Shown here one piece after another: positions 8,128 through 18,909 of a stretch of 57,425 nt of DNA (the stretch's first letter is position 1; every line of letters begins with the position of its first letter). The notes beneath the pieces are model-generated. The model was given only the letters and a program-made list of their open reading frames with translations, had not been told where the DNA came from and made no database searches. The DNA is from Pseudomonadota bacterium (GTDB lineage Bacteria; Desulfobacterota; Desulfobulbia; Desulfobulbales; JAGXFP01), in the NCBI GenBank assembly GCA_018823285.1, contig JAHJIQ010000027.1:1-57425 (forward strand), read 5' to 3'. A program made the position numbers and the translations under genes.

Positions 8128-9672
8128 TTATTTCCCGGCAACCGGGCGTGGCCTTGATGTTTTCCGGTGTCCGGAGGGAGCAGGCCTTCTGCTGCGTCCC
8201 CGGCCCGGAGGTTTGCCCGGGTAAATTTTTTCTTCGGGTCTGATAGTCCCCTTGGGCGGTTCTTTCAACAGTTCCGGGTCCGGGGTGGTACAGGGAAGTT
8301 TCGCTCCGAGGTAGGCTTCAATTTCGGGAATATAAAAAGAGCCTTCCTCACAGGCAAAACTCACCGATATTCCGCTGGAGCCGGCCCTGCCGGTGCGGCC
8401 GATCCGGTGGACATAATCTTCCGGATCATAGGGCAGGGTATAGTTGACCACGTGACTGACTCCGTCAATATGGATGCCCCGTCCGGCAACGTCGGTGGCC
8501 ACCAGAACCCGAATCCTGCCGTTTTTGAAATCTTCCAGGGTTTTGATTCTTTTGCTCTGTGGGACATCACCCGACAGCATGGCGCAGCTGATATCGTTTC
8601 TCTTCAGTCTTTCGGTAAGCTTTCTGGTTTCATCCTTGCGGTTGGTAAAGACCATGACTCGCTGCAGATCTCCATCAATCAGGGTGTTGTAGAGGAGTTT
8701 GTATTTGTCCGCCGCAGTGGTCAGGTACACGACCTGTTTCACCGTATCGACGGCGACCTGTTCCGGCGCAACGGAAACGGTGACCGGTTTTCTCGTCCAC
8801 TGGGCGGCCAGATGACTCACATCGGGGGTGATGGTGGCGCTGAACATCAGGGTCTGGCGCCGTTCTTTGGGGAGTGTGGTCTGGACGATCTTTCTGACAT
8901 CGGGGATGAATCCCATATCAAGCATCCGGTCGGCCTCATCAATCACCAGGGTGTTGACTTCCGACAAATCGAGGATCCGGTTGCGCTGGAAATCGAGGAG
9001 CCTGCCCGGGGTTGCCACCACCAGGTCAACCGCCTTGCCGAGCAACCGGTTCTGCTGTTTCTGATAATCTATCCCGCCATAAACGGGAGCGATGGTGATT
9101 CCGGCATACCGGCCCAACGCCTCACCGTCCTCCGCGATCTGGATGACCAGCTCCCGGGTGGGGGCGAGAACCAGTGCGGTGGGTGAGCCGGTTTTTCGCT
9201 TTTCGCCCCTGTTGGCAAGGATTCTCGCAAAAATGGCGATCAGAAAGGCGGCTGTTTTACCTGTACCGGTCTGGGCCTGTCCGATCACATCCTGTCCGTT
9301 TAAAGTCGGGACAAGGGACTCGGCCTGGATCGGGGTGCAGTATGAAAACCCCAGATCAGCAATGGCGTGCATGATCTCATCCGGCAGGGAAAAATCATGA
9401 AATCTGGTTTTGCCTTCAGCCGGGATGACCTGAAAATTCTCAGGGTTCCATGGCTCCAGGGGAATTACGGTTTCCGGTGCTACGAGCTGTTCGCCGGGCT
9501 GGTTTTTTTTGGGCCGACGTCTTCGCTTTTTTTTCTGCGGGGCGGATCGGGCTGTAGAATTTTGCCCTGAATCTGAAGCGGTTACAACGTTTGTTGTTTC
9601 ACTTCTTTCCTGGTTGACACCGGAGGCTTTCCCCAGGCGGTTACGAATAAATTTGAAAAATCTTCTGATCAT
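8128..9672 (-). CDS. DEAD-box ATP-dependent RNA helicase (RhlE/RhlB-like)
   Basis: Unwinds RNA in ribosome assembly or RNA turnover. All core motifs are present in order over about residues 90-440: the Q-motif region with [20 protein letters not shown] (Walker A), [45 protein letters not shown] and [11 protein letters not shown] basic N-terminal tail with [10 protein letters not shown] and a basic, proline- and arginine-rich C-terminus flank the core; such tails bind RNA. At 514 residues it is longer than a minimal RhlE because of these tails. It is a single gene, divergent from the hemerythrin gene across a 400-base spacer. Confidence 0.92.
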   Translation of the reverse strand: MIRRFFKFIRNRLGKASGVNQERSETTNVVTASDSGQNSTARSAPQKKKRRRRPKKNQPGEQLVAPETVIPLEPWNPENFQVIPAEGKTRFHDFSLPDEIMHAIADLGFSYCTPIQAESLVPTLNGQDVIGQAQTGTGKTAAFLIAIFARILANRGEKRKTGSPTALVLAPTRELVIQIAEDGEALGRYAGITIAPVYGGIDYQKQQNRLLGKAVDLVVATPGRLLDFQRNRILDLSEVNTLVIDEADRMLDMGFIPDVRKIVQTTLPKERRQTLMFSATITPDVSHLAAQWTRKPVTVSVAPEQVAVDTVKQVVYLTTAADKYKLLYNTLIDGDLQRVMVFTNRKDETRKLTERLKRNDISCAMLSGDVPQSKRIKTLEDFKNGRIRVLVATDVAGRGIHIDGVSHVVNYTLPYDPEDYVHRIGRTGRAGSSGISVSFACEEGSFYIPEIEAYLGAKLPCTTPDPELLKEPPKGTIRPEEKIYPGKPPGRGRSRRPAPSGHRKTSRPRPVAGK

Positions 9673-10075
9673 GGTTTTTATGCCGCTTCAAGTTGTCTCG
9701 CGGGGAATGGAAAAGGGAGAGGAGATTTTTTTAAAGTCCAAAGCGGTGACCGCAGTTTGAACCCCGGACCATATCGCCATCTCTCAAGGAAAGGGGGAGT
9801 CCGGATATCGGAGATACGAATAAGCCCGGCTTTTAGCTTTCGAGATTTTTTCTCCCAGGTCAGAAATTCCCATCTGGAAACAATAAATATCTTGGACTCC
9901 TGATTTCTGTGAACCACCTTAGATAGTCTAAAAAACCCGCAGAGTCAAGGTTTTCTGACAATCCACCCTTCCGCATGCCGGGGGTTGACTTCAGTGTTGA
10001 TAGTTATGGTATCCTGTGTTTGGATCTATTTCGATTGAGAAACAGGTTGGTGAAAAAAAGTAAACGGGGACCGAT
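9673..10075. other. Divergent intergenic region (helicase / hemerythrin)
   Basis: This 403-base spacer carries no supported gene. A minus-strand open frame at 9678-9917 has no family features. The only recognisable signal is a promoter-like pair upstream of the hemerythrin gene. Confidence 0.6.
9985..10015 (+). promoter_or_regulatory. Possible sigma70-type promoter of the hemerythrin gene
   Basis: TTGACT and TATCCT are separated by 19 bases, about 60 bases before the start codon. The spacing is longer than ideal, so this is tentative. Confidence 0.35.
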
Positions 10076-10477
10076 ATGCCTAGGATTGAATGGACTGAAG
10101 CATTTGAGTTGCAGATACCGGAAATTGATGAGCAGCACCGCCGCTGGGTTGATATTATCAACGAACTCCACGATTCACTCATGTCGCACGGCGGCGCACA
10201 TAATCTAACGGAACGCACTTTAAATGAAATGATTGATTACGGCCGCTTTCATTTCACATTTGAAGAGGAATATCTGAAGAAGATCGGTTATCCGGAACTT
10301 GCCATGCACCGGAGCATGCATAACGCCTTCATGAAGGACCTGATCAACAAACTGCAGCAGGAAAGAGGCGGCGGATTGATATTGAATACCGAGATCATGA
10401 AGGTCCTCACCGGCTGGCTGCAGAGCCATATTCAGATAGAAGACCGAAAGTACAGTCGATTTGCCGCGCAAACCTGA
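10076..10477 (+). CDS. Bacteriohemerythrin
   Basis: A 133-residue four-helix protein that binds O2 at a di-iron centre, used for oxygen storage or scavenging in anaerobes. All seven expected iron ligands can be placed: His21 (DEQH), His59 and Glu63 (HFTFEEEYL), His78 and His82 (HRSMH), His118 and Asp123 (SHIQIED). The N-terminal IEWTEAFELQIPEIDEQH block is characteristic of the family. There is no attached sensor domain. An SD-like GGGGACC precedes the ATG. The gene is flanked by its own promoter-like site and terminator, so it is probably monocistronic. Confidence 0.95.
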   Translation: MPRIEWTEAFELQIPEIDEQHRRWVDIINELHDSLMSHGGAHNLTERTLNEMIDYGRFHFTFEEEYLKKIGYPELAMHRSMHNAFMKDLINKLQQERGGGLILNTEIMKVLTGWLQSHIQIEDRKYSRFAAQT

Positions 10478-12085
<1,608 letters not shown>

Positions 12086-12106
12086 CGGGCGCATCATAAA
12101 CACAGA

Positions 12107-12138
12107 AAGCCGGGGCAGTCAGCTCCGGCTTTTTTTTT
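12107..12138 (+). terminator. Rho-independent terminator of eno
   Basis: AAGCCGGGG pairs with CTCCGGCTT around CAGTCAG, followed by a run of nine T. Confidence 0.85.
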
Positions 12139-12410
12139 GCCCGGTGGTTGGATCACCCCGGGGACTCATCTTTTTGGTCACTGTACGGATAGCCTCCTTT
12201 TTTCCGGTTTGCTCAATCAGAGATCGCATTCTGTGCCGCACTTTGAACGATTCATATCTATCCCCCATGGTTTTATTCCGCGAAATCTCCCGTAGTTCGC
12301 CATCTGCAGCAGCTTCTGTGTGACTTAGTCACCAAGATATAAATTGTAATAAACGGGAATGATTACTAGTTTCTGTGCTAAAGAGGAAAACAAATAAATG
12401 GAGGTGGACT
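12139..12410. other. Intergenic region before the DUF5666 lipoprotein gene
   Basis: No coding frame is supported. It contains a perfect 13-base palindrome (12320-12332) and, just before 12411, the strong SD GGAGGTGG. Confidence 0.6.
12320..12332. promoter_or_regulatory. Palindromic possible operator
   Basis: GTGACT-T-AGTCAC is a perfect dyad about 80 bases upstream of the lipoprotein start, a plausible regulator-binding site. No regulator can be assigned. Confidence 0.3.
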
Positions 12411-13847
12411 ATGACAAATATGAATCATCTGAAAATCGTGACGGTATTTTTGCTCTCAATGCTCCTTGCCGCATGCGGCGGCGGTTCTGACGCTCCTCCG
12501 GCTACCGGGACAACAGCAACAGGCACCTCAGTCAAGGCCAGCGGGGTGATGACCAAGGGCAGTGTCATCGTCAATGGGGTTTCATTTGCCGTTCTTCCCG
12601 CCACTGCGATCAGGGTTGACGACACAACCGGGGTACTCGAGGACAACCTGAAAAACGGCATGGTGGTCCGGGTGCGAGGGAACCGGAATGATGACGGCCT
12701 CACCGGTGCTGCCGATGCAGTGGAGACGGAGAACGAGGTTCAGGGCAGGGTCACCTCTGTAGATACTGTTGTAAATCCCCAGACCTTTATCGTTCTCGGT
12801 CAGACAATTTATGTGGACGCGCAAACGGTTTACGCCAATCTGGTGAATCTGGCAGGGTTAACGGCAGGTAACGGGACAACCACCGGCAGTATTGTCGAAG
12901 TTCACGGGTTGCGGGACAGTGCGGGTAATCTGAGGGCCTCCCGGGTGGAGCTGCTTGGCGCGCTCGGGGCAAATGAAATGGAGCTGAAAGGGGTTGCCGC
13001 GAACTTGAATGTCAACGGTGCCGACACCATAACGATCGGTAACGGGACCCTTGATATGGTCGTGAATTTCAATACCGCCAGCAGGGAACCAGCCGGTGCA
13101 GCGATCAACAACGGCGACCTGGTCGAGGTCAAGGGGAATCTGGTGGGTGGCGTTCTGGTCGCAACTTTGATTCAGCGGGAGGATCTGGAGGATGCTGAGT
13201 TTGAGCCGAACGAAGGCCAGGAATTTGAGGTTGAAGGCTTTATGGCCGGATTCAGTGGCCATCCAGGCTCCTTCACCATCAACGGTCGGAATGTGCAGAC
13301 CACAGCCGCCACGATTTTCCGCAGCGGTTCTGAAGAGGATCTCGGCAATGGGACCAAGGTTGAGGCGGAAGGACACCTGAGCGGCGGCGTGCTGGCGGCC
13401 AGAAAGATCACTTTCAAGAACAAGAGGGTGGAGATTCAGGCAACCGCAACAGCCAATACCGCAACTTCAGTGACGGTGATGGGACTCAATGTGGCGATTG
13501 CTCCGTTCACCGACAATGTAGGCATAACGAATGGACAGCGTTATCGGATCAAAGGATTTGACGATGGCGGAACCATCATCGCCGAGAGAATTGTCAATGG
13601 CAGTGGTGGCGGTGACGACTGGTTGAAGGCCCTGGTTACGGCCGAAGATGAAGGCGCGAAAACCCTGGGATTTCTCGGAGGAAGCGTTACCGCAAATCTG
13701 GGTACTAACCTCGTCTTTAAAGATGCCGGGAATAATGCCATCACCGAAACAGCTTTTTACTCCGGAGTTACAGCGGGCTCTACGCTTGTCAAAGTAAAAT
13801 TCAATGCGGGGACTTTTATCGTGAATGAAGCCTCTCTTGAAGACTAG
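12411..13847 (+). CDS. DUF5666-type repeat lipoprotein
   Basis: A predicted outer-envelope lipoprotein of 478 residues; function unknown. The N-terminus is a signal peptide with lipobox LLAAC followed by a GGGSD linker. The rest is a series of ~65-75 residue beta-rich repeats with recurring elements such as GxxxVNGVSF, NGMVVRVRG, NGDLVEVKG, GTKVEAEG and GVLVATLIQ, matching the DUF5666 pattern of small OB-like modules. The ATG at 12411 has an excellent SD (GGAGGTGG, 3 bases away); the frame is open 12 codons upstream but without one. It is monocistronic, with a very strong terminator. Confidence 0.88.
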   Translation: MTNMNHLKIVTVFLLSMLLAACGGGSDAPPATGTTATGTSVKASGVMTKGSVIVNGVSFAVLPATAIRVDDTTGVLEDNLKNGMVVRVRGNRNDDGLTGAADAVETENEVQGRVTSVDTVVNPQTFIVLGQTIYVDAQTVYANLVNLAGLTAGNGTTTGSIVEVHGLRDSAGNLRASRVELLGALGANEMELKGVAANLNVNGADTITIGNGTLDMVVNFNTASREPAGAAINNGDLVEVKGNLVGGVLVATLIQREDLEDAEFEPNEGQEFEVEGFMAGFSGHPGSFTINGRNVQTTAATIFRSGSEEDLGNGTKVEAEGHLSGGVLAARKITFKNKRVEIQATATANTATSVTVMGLNVAIAPFTDNVGITNGQRYRIKGFDDGGTIIAERIVNGSGGGDDWLKALVTAEDEGAKTLGFLGGSVTANLGTNLVFKDAGNNAITETAFYSGVTAGSTLVKVKFNAGTFIVNEASLED

Positions 13848-13871
13848 CTGACCATCCCGCTGTAAGGGGGG

Positions 13872-13907
13872 ACCCGGGAGATGCCGCCCCATCTCCCGGG
13901 TTTTTTT
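13872..13907 (+). terminator. Strong rho-independent terminator
   Basis: A 12-bp perfect stem (ACCCGGGAGATG / CATCTCCCGGGT) with loop CCGCCC is followed by seven T. It ends the lipoprotein transcript just before the convergent phosphohexomutase gene. Confidence 0.92.
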
Positions 13908-13910
13908 ATG

Positions 13911-15269
13911 TCAAAAAACCGGGGAGTTGATAATGGCCAGGAGCTCTGCGGTTTTTTTCTCCATCAGTTTTCGATCTCCCCTGGTTTCCACGTTGAGGCG
14001 CAGGACCGGTTCGGTGTTGGATTTGCGGATGTTGAAGCGGTAGTCATCGGCGGCAAAACTGTAGCCGTCGGTATGGTCCGTCTCCCCTTTCTTGCCCGCA
14101 TACAATTTTTCAATGGCGGCAATGACCGCATCGGGGTCTTGCACCTTGCTGTTGATCTCCCCGCTGACCGGAAAACTTTCGATCATCTCCCTGACCATCG
14201 CGGAAAGCGGCCTTTGTTCCCGGCTTAAAATTTCACAGACCAAGAGCCAGGGGATCATTCCGGAATCGCAGTAGGAGAAATCACGGAAATAATGGTGGGC
14301 GCTCATTTCCCCGCCGTAGATGCAGTTTTCGGAGCGCATTTTTTCCTTGATGAAGGCGTGCCCGGTTTTACAGAGTACCGGGATGCCGCCGTGCGCCCGG
14401 ACAATTTCTTCCGTATTCCAGAAGAGGCGCGGGTCGTGGATGATTTTCTCGCCGGGATTTGCGGTCAGAATGGCTTTCGCCAGCAGACCGACCATGTAGT
14501 ATCCTTCGATAAAAGCTCCCTGCTCATCAAAGAGAAAGCAGCGGTCGAAATCACCATCCCAGGCGAGGCCGAGATCTGCGGCGTGCTCTTGCACCGCCCG
14601 GCTTGTGATGCTGCGATTTTCCGGAAGCAGGGGGTTCGGCACCCCGTTCGGGAAGGTGCCGTCCGGTTCACAGAGAATCGGAATGAAAGTGAAGGGCAGT
14701 CTGTCGGCGAGCCTGTCGAGCAGCGGACCGGCGCAGCCGTTGCCTCCGTTGACCACAATCTTGAGCGGTTTCAGGTTTTCAAGAGACACATGGGTCAGCA
14801 GATGCTCAATGAAGGCGTCCCGGTTGTCGAGAGTTTGCCGTTTTCCTCTCGTTTTTCTGGGGGTAAAAGAGGCGGAAGCCGCCATGGCTTCGATTTCCTT
14901 GAGTCCCGTATCGCCGCTGACCGGACGGGACTCGGAGCGCACGATTTTCATGCCGTTGTAATCGGCCGGATTGTGACTGGCGGTCACGATGACCCCGCAG
15001 CCGGTTTTGAGATGCGTGGTTGCAAAATAGATCTCTTCGGTGCCGCATAAACCGAGATCGATCACCTCCACTCCGGAATCCATGAAGCCCCTGGCCAGGG
15101 CGTCGGACATGGCCTGACTTGAAAGACGGATATCGTGGCCGATGACGGCCCGGCCCGGAGCCAGAAATTCCGCACAGGCACACCCGATGCGATAGGCCAG
15201 CTCCTCATTCAGTTCATCCGGCACCCGGCCGCGAATATCGTACGCTTTAAAACAGGGAAGAGTATCCAT
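13911..15269 (-). CDS. Phosphomannomutase/phosphoglucomutase (alpha-D-phosphohexomutase)
   Basis: Interconverts hexose 1- and 6-phosphates for sugar-nucleotide, exopolysaccharide and LPS synthesis. The four-domain family marks are FKAYDIRGRVPDEL at the N-terminus, GHDIRLSS, the phosphoserine loop TASHNPADYNGMK near residue 100, the Mg-binding GDFDRCFLFDE near residue 240, the sugar-binding GGEMSAHHYF, and the C-terminal phosphate loop RKSNTEPVLRLN. At 452 residues it matches the AlgC/ManB size. It is divergent from the Cys-cluster gene. Confidence 0.93.
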   Translation of the reverse strand: MDTLPCFKAYDIRGRVPDELNEELAYRIGCACAEFLAPGRAVIGHDIRLSSQAMSDALARGFMDSGVEVIDLGLCGTEEIYFATTHLKTGCGVIVTASHNPADYNGMKIVRSESRPVSGDTGLKEIEAMAASASFTPRKTRGKRQTLDNRDAFIEHLLTHVSLENLKPLKIVVNGGNGCAGPLLDRLADRLPFTFIPILCEPDGTFPNGVPNPLLPENRSITSRAVQEHAADLGLAWDGDFDRCFLFDEQGAFIEGYYMVGLLAKAILTANPGEKIIHDPRLFWNTEEIVRAHGGIPVLCKTGHAFIKEKMRSENCIYGGEMSAHHYFRDFSYCDSGMIPWLLVCEILSREQRPLSAMVREMIESFPVSGEINSKVQDPDAVIAAIEKLYAGKKGETDHTDGYSFAADDYRFNIRKSNTEPVLRLNVETRGDRKLMEKKTAELLAIINSPVF

Positions 15270-15368
15270 GGGTAATTGTGAATATCCTTATTTGCTTTTT
15301 TTTGGATCAATCGGGTAGAATCGCCTCTTTCTCACTGAAGATTAACATATATAATCAATATCAGGCCA

Positions 15369-15977
15369 ATGACCAAAAGTATTCTGCAGCCGGAAATTTC
15401 CAGTAAACTTGCCGACCTGTATCGCCGGATGGAAGAGGCGTATGATCTCGTGGCGTCGGAGCTCAGCTTTACCTGCGGCGGGTGTCCGGACAACTGCTGC
15501 GACAGTTATTTCCTCCACCACACGGTGATTGAATGGGCGTATCTCTGGGAGGGGCTATCTAAACTTTCCGGAAAGGAACTGGAAAAGATTCGGGCGAAGG
15601 CCGATGATTACCTTGAAAAAAGCAGGCTCTCACTGACCAGGGGTGAGCGGCCCGCCGAGATGTGTCCGGCAAACGAAAACGGTCTGTGTTCAATCTATCA
15701 CTACCGGCTGATGATCTGCCGGATGCATGGGGTTCCCTCTTCTTTCACCAAGCCGGATGGCGGCAGGATGAATTTTCCCGGATGCTTTCGTTGCCAGCAG
15801 CTGGTTTCCGGACGGGAAGAGGTTCCAGAAGTTGAGCGGACCATCATGTACCGGGAGCTTGCCTTTCTGGAAAAGGACCTGTTGCTGGCAATCAGGTTCA
15901 GGGGACCTCGGATCAAAATGACGATTGCGGAAATGATCGTTCACGGACCGCCGCAATTTCAGACCGGCGGCATGTGA
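15369..15977 (+). CDS. YkgJ family cysteine-cluster protein
   Basis: A 202-residue protein with a putative metal- or Fe-S-binding cysteine cluster. The cysteines fall in CGGCPDNCC near residue 37, CPANENGLCSIY near 100, RLMICRMHG near 117 and PGCFRC near 137. This is the arrangement of the YkgJ/UPF0153 zinc- or iron-chelating family; function not established. It stands alone, divergent from the phosphohexomutase gene; about 100 bases separate the two. Confidence 0.85.
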   Translation: MTKSILQPEISSKLADLYRRMEEAYDLVASELSFTCGGCPDNCCDSYFLHHTVIEWAYLWEGLSKLSGKELEKIRAKADDYLEKSRLSLTRGERPAEMCPANENGLCSIYHYRLMICRMHGVPSSFTKPDGGRMNFPGCFRCQQLVSGREEVPEVERTIMYRELAFLEKDLLLAIRFRGPRIKMTIAEMIVHGPPQFQTGGM

Positions 15978-16097
15978 TGCATTTTGGCGTCAGGAAGTCG
16001 CCAGGGGATAAATATTTTTACTGGTCTATTACCGGACGTATCGGATAAGGCTTTGATCTGCTGATCTTTTGCGTTAAAAAAATATTTTCGGCAAACT

Positions 16098-16127
16098 TTG
16101 ACCAGGACCCCCTCTTGTGCCTATAAT
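16098..16127 (+). promoter_or_regulatory. Sigma70-type promoter with overlapping dyad symmetry
   Basis: TTGACC and TATAAT are 18 bases apart, about 70 bases before the response regulator start. GTGCCT and AGGCAC flank the -10 box symmetrically. An outer pair TGACCA / TGGTCA frames the whole element, suggesting operator control. Confidence 0.6.
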
Positions 16128-16198
16128 TTAAAGGCACACTTGGTCATGAAGTTTAATGAATGATCGACTATGAAGCGTGAAAGGGAAAAGGCTCAACA

Positions 16199-16834
16199 AT
16201 GATTATTCCAGCCTTCGGAATGGATGTCAGCAGCGAGATCAGTAAAAACAGGAAAAAGATTCTTCTGGTCGACGATGATCCGGTGATTCTTGAAATGCTG
16301 CAGACCGGTCTTGAAAACGAGGGGTATGATCTTACCGTTGCCGAGAACGGCAAAGAGGCCCTGCGCCTTCTACTGGAAAAGAAGTTTGACCTGGTGGTCA
16401 CCGATCTCAAAATGGAGCCCATCGGCGGGATTCAGCTGCTCAAGGAGGCCAAGGAGCTTTGCGAGGATCTGACCGGGGTCATTATCATCACCGGACATGC
16501 CGATATGAACGCCGCCATCGAGGCGTTGCGCCTGGGCGCCGACGATTTCATCACCAAGCCGGCCAAGCTCGAGGAGATCAGCTGGCGGGTGGAAAAATTT
16601 CTCGTCCAGCAGCAGCGGGAGAGAAAGATCAAGGTTTATGAAGATATTCTGCCCATCTGCTCCTATTGCCGGAAGATCAAGGATATTACCGGAAAAGAGG
16701 ATGAGAGCTGGCACTCCGCCGATGAATACCTCAACCGGAAGACCACGGCCCAGCTATCCCACGGACTCTGTCCGGACTGTTACGCCAAGGAAATGAAAAA
16801 TCTTGATGAGTTTGAGCGGAAATTGAAAAAATAA
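16199..16834 (+). CDS. Response regulator with a C-terminal cysteine (zinc-finger-like) domain
   Basis: A 211-residue protein. Residues ~20-135 are a CheY-like receiver with the acidic pair in VDDDP, phosphoacceptor Asp in VVTDLKM, the threonine in IIITGHA and lysine in ITKPAK. Residues ~150-200 hold CSYCRKIKD, then an aromatic/acidic stretch with ESW and EYLN, then SHGLCPDCY: two CxxC pairs likely binding zinc or an iron-sulfur centre. There is no DNA-binding or enzymatic output domain, so the Cys module is the presumed output or a redox input. The start at 16199 follows GGGAAAAGG; an ATG at 16220 is an alternative. A promoter precedes it and a bidirectional terminator follows. Confidence 0.88.
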   Translation: MIIPAFGMDVSSEISKNRKKILLVDDDPVILEMLQTGLENEGYDLTVAENGKEALRLLLEKKFDLVVTDLKMEPIGGIQLLKEAKELCEDLTGVIIITGHADMNAAIEALRLGADDFITKPAKLEEISWRVEKFLVQQQRERKIKVYEDILPICSYCRKIKDITGKEDESWHSADEYLNRKTTAQLSHGLCPDCYAKEMKNLDEFERKLKK

Positions 16835-16859
16835 GAGTCCTGTTTCACCTGAAAAACAA

Positions 16860-16883
16860 CGGGCGGGCCAGTTGGCCCGCCCG
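16860..16883. terminator. Bidirectional hairpin terminator
   Basis: A 10-bp perfect GC-rich stem (CGGGCGGGCC / GGCCCGCCCG) with AGTT loop lies between two convergent genes. Confidence 0.8.
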
Positions 16884-16915
16884 ATTTATTTCCAGGTCAG
16901 ATGTTACAATTGACT

Positions 16916-17950
16916 TCATTTGTGCATTTCTTTTTTGACCACCAGTTCGTAGGCCATGCGGTATTCCCTGATGGCGTTTTCAAGCTTGCCCTGTTTTTCA
17001 AGCAGGGTGGCGAAAACATAGTGCAGATGATGGTTGCGGCCATTTCTTAACAGCAGGAACTGCAGGTCATCGGCAGCTTCCGCGACTTCGCCTGCATTGG
17101 CCCTCATTTCGGCCTGACAGATCTGGCCTTCGACCGAATCGGGGTTTTCTTCCATCCCTTTAGTCAGGTGTTCCCTGGCAAGTTCACCCTGATTCAACTC
17201 CAGGTAAAGGCATCCGAGCTTGATATGGGCTTCGCTCATGGTGGGCTCAAACTCCAGGGCTTTGTTGAATTCCTTGACTGCGACCTCCGGCTGACCTCTC
17301 TGGATCATGGTCTCCCCAAGGTGAAAGTGGCGTTTTGAGTTTTTTTCCTCGGCGGATTTTTCAATTGTTTCCGGGTGCAGTTCCTTGTCGAGCTGCTCAC
17401 GATCTTTTTCCCCGAGCATGATTTCTATTTCACCGTGCAGCCGTTTTTTCAGGTCGTTGCTGTAGCCGAGCCCGGAGCTGATTTTTCCCTGACCATCAAC
17501 CAGCATGATCGAGGGCATGACGAAAATCCCCAAACCGCCGTAGGCGCTCTGGTTTGAGTCCATATATACGGTGGTGGAGAGTCCGCTGCCGGACATGACC
17601 TCGGCAAGAGTTCCGGGGGTGTCGTTGCCGATATTTACCACCAGAACCGACATCTTTTTTGCTTTCATAAAATCCTGCAGTTCCGCGAAGACCTTCAGCG
17701 TTTTGATCGCTCTCGATTTTTTGCTTTCCACATCACCGTTCCAGAAAACGAGGATGGAGCTTTTGCCGCTGTTGCTGTCCAGGGCAAAAGGCTTTCCCGA
17801 AGCGGAGTCGGCCAGGGTGATCCCGGGCAAACTGTCGCCGGGGTTCACGGACCGGAATGGAAAGGAACTAGCGTTGACGCTGGTGCTTAGAAGTAAAATT
17901 AATGAAAAGATACCGGAATAAAGTACGGCCAGAAGTTTTGATTTGTCCAC
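16916..17950 (-). CDS. TlpA-like thioredoxin-fold protein lacking catalytic cysteines, fused to TPRs
   Basis: An exported protein of 344 residues. The GTG at 17950 is chosen because it follows AAGGGAGAGA and gives a clean signal peptide (LYSGIFSLILLLSTSVNA). The frame extends 31 codons upstream into a repeat. Residues ~35-170 follow the AhpC/TlpA pattern (PGDSLPGITLADSASGKPF, SSILVFWNGDVESKKSR, VLVVNIGNDTPG, MPSIMLVDGQGKI). The CxxC expected right after FW is replaced by NGDVES, so it cannot be a thiol oxidoreductase. Residues ~210-340 are TPRs, probably for periplasmic protein binding. It could tether or sense rather than catalyse. Confidence 0.8.
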   Translation of the reverse strand: MDKSKLLAVLYSGIFSLILLLSTSVNASSFPFRSVNPGDSLPGITLADSASGKPFALDSNSGKSSILVFWNGDVESKKSRAIKTLKVFAELQDFMKAKKMSVLVVNIGNDTPGTLAEVMSGSGLSTTVYMDSNQSAYGGLGIFVMPSIMLVDGQGKISSGLGYSNDLKKRLHGEIEIMLGEKDREQLDKELHPETIEKSAEEKNSKRHFHLGETMIQRGQPEVAVKEFNKALEFEPTMSEAHIKLGCLYLELNQGELAREHLTKGMEENPDSVEGQICQAEMRANAGEVAEAADDLQFLLLRNGRNHHLHYVFATLLEKQGKLENAIREYRMAYELVVKKEMHK

Positions 17951-18022
17951 GAGTCTCTCCCTTGTGTTGAATAAAATCTCCCCAGGACAGCCGGTTATGA
18001 CTGCCACTCCCCAATCACTCTC

Positions 18023-18087
18023 TTTCACCCTGCAGGTACTCACTTCAGTACCCCCTTGAGGGGTATAAAGCTGCTCAACTTAAGCTT
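18023..18087 (-). repeat. Modular hairpin repeat, copy C (internal deletion)
   Basis: Read on the minus strand it matches copy B from AAGCTTAAGTTGAGCAGC to the AGGGTGAAA end, including the two central hairpins. It lacks the TCGTCTGCTCGTACGAAAC block that copies A and B share. Confidence 0.8.
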
Positions 18088-18136
18088 ATCTAAATGCATG
18101 AAGACCTGCAACCATTATGAGTTTCCCGGAAAACGT

Positions 18137-18901
18137 TCAGAAACAGCCGGCAGCCGACAAAAAAAGGAGAATACCGGTTACTATCAACCCCCACAGGATG
18201 AGACGGATATAGCCCTCGGTATCGAATTTTCCATAGAGCAGTGAGCCGCAGATCACTCCACCAATGATTGCCGGAAGCGAGAAAAGGTGATGGGTCACAA
18301 CCTCGTAAGTTGTGATGCCGCTCATAAAATGGGCCAGGGCGGTCAGGAGGCCACCGAGAAAGAAATAGACCGACAGGGTCGCCTTGATCTCATCCTTGGA
18401 CCAGCCGGTAAGAGTTGTGTAGATGATGGCCGGGGGGCCGCCCGCACTGAAGGCGGTGGTGATCGCCCCGCTTGCAAAGCCGGCAAGAAAGGCCGATAAT
18501 CTATGCCCTTTGTCTGGGAGTACTGATTTTGGAACACCCGTGCCCTGATGAAAAAAAAGGCGGTACAGGGCGTAGCTGATGAGCATCAACGACAGGGAGC
18601 TTTTGAAGAAGACCTCATTGGTGTTCTTGAGGAACAATAAACCGAGAAAAATTCCCGGCAGAAAACCGATCAACAGGGGCATAATTTTCCGCCAGTCAAT
18701 ATGACTTCTGAGCTGCAGGGAGAGATAGGCGGTGATCACAAGCCCGTTCAGGATGCAGAGCGGCACGGCGGTTCTGATGTCGATAAACAGTACCAGCAGC
18801 GGGATGGACACCAGGGCCGAGCCGAAACCGGTCAGCCCCTGGATGAAACTGCTGCAGAGAAAAATGGCGAAAAGGGCGAGTGTTGTTTCCATCGGGATCA
18901 A
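18137..18901 (-). CDS. Sulfite exporter TauE/SafE family permease
   Basis: An inner-membrane protein of 254 residues with about eight hydrophobic segments. Family marks include the N-terminal FIQGLTGFGSALVSIPLL and the internal repeat FASGAITTAFSAGGPPAIIY. Members export sulfite or organosulfonates or take up sulfur compounds; the substrate here is unknown. It starts 8 bases after the P-type ATPase stop, so both are probably translated from one mRNA. Confidence 0.9.
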   Translation of the reverse strand: MIPMETTLALFAIFLCSSFIQGLTGFGSALVSIPLLVLFIDIRTAVPLCILNGLVITAYLSLQLRSHIDWRKIMPLLIGFLPGIFLGLLFLKNTNEVFFKSSLSLMLISYALYRLFFHQGTGVPKSVLPDKGHRLSAFLAGFASGAITTAFSAGGPPAIIYTTLTGWSKDEIKATLSVYFFLGGLLTALAHFMSGITTYEVVTHHLFSLPAIIGGVICGSLLYGKFDTEGYIRLILWGLIVTGILLFLSAAGCF

Positions 18902-18909
18902 TGCCTCGA

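Noticed and set aside
9678..9917. 79-codon minus frame upstream of the helicase
   Set aside because: Composition and content look random, and it lies in the helicase leader.
15975..16070. In-frame continuation after the TGA of the Cys-cluster gene as a third selenoprotein
   Set aside because: The continuation is short, not protein-like, and the protein already has normal length.
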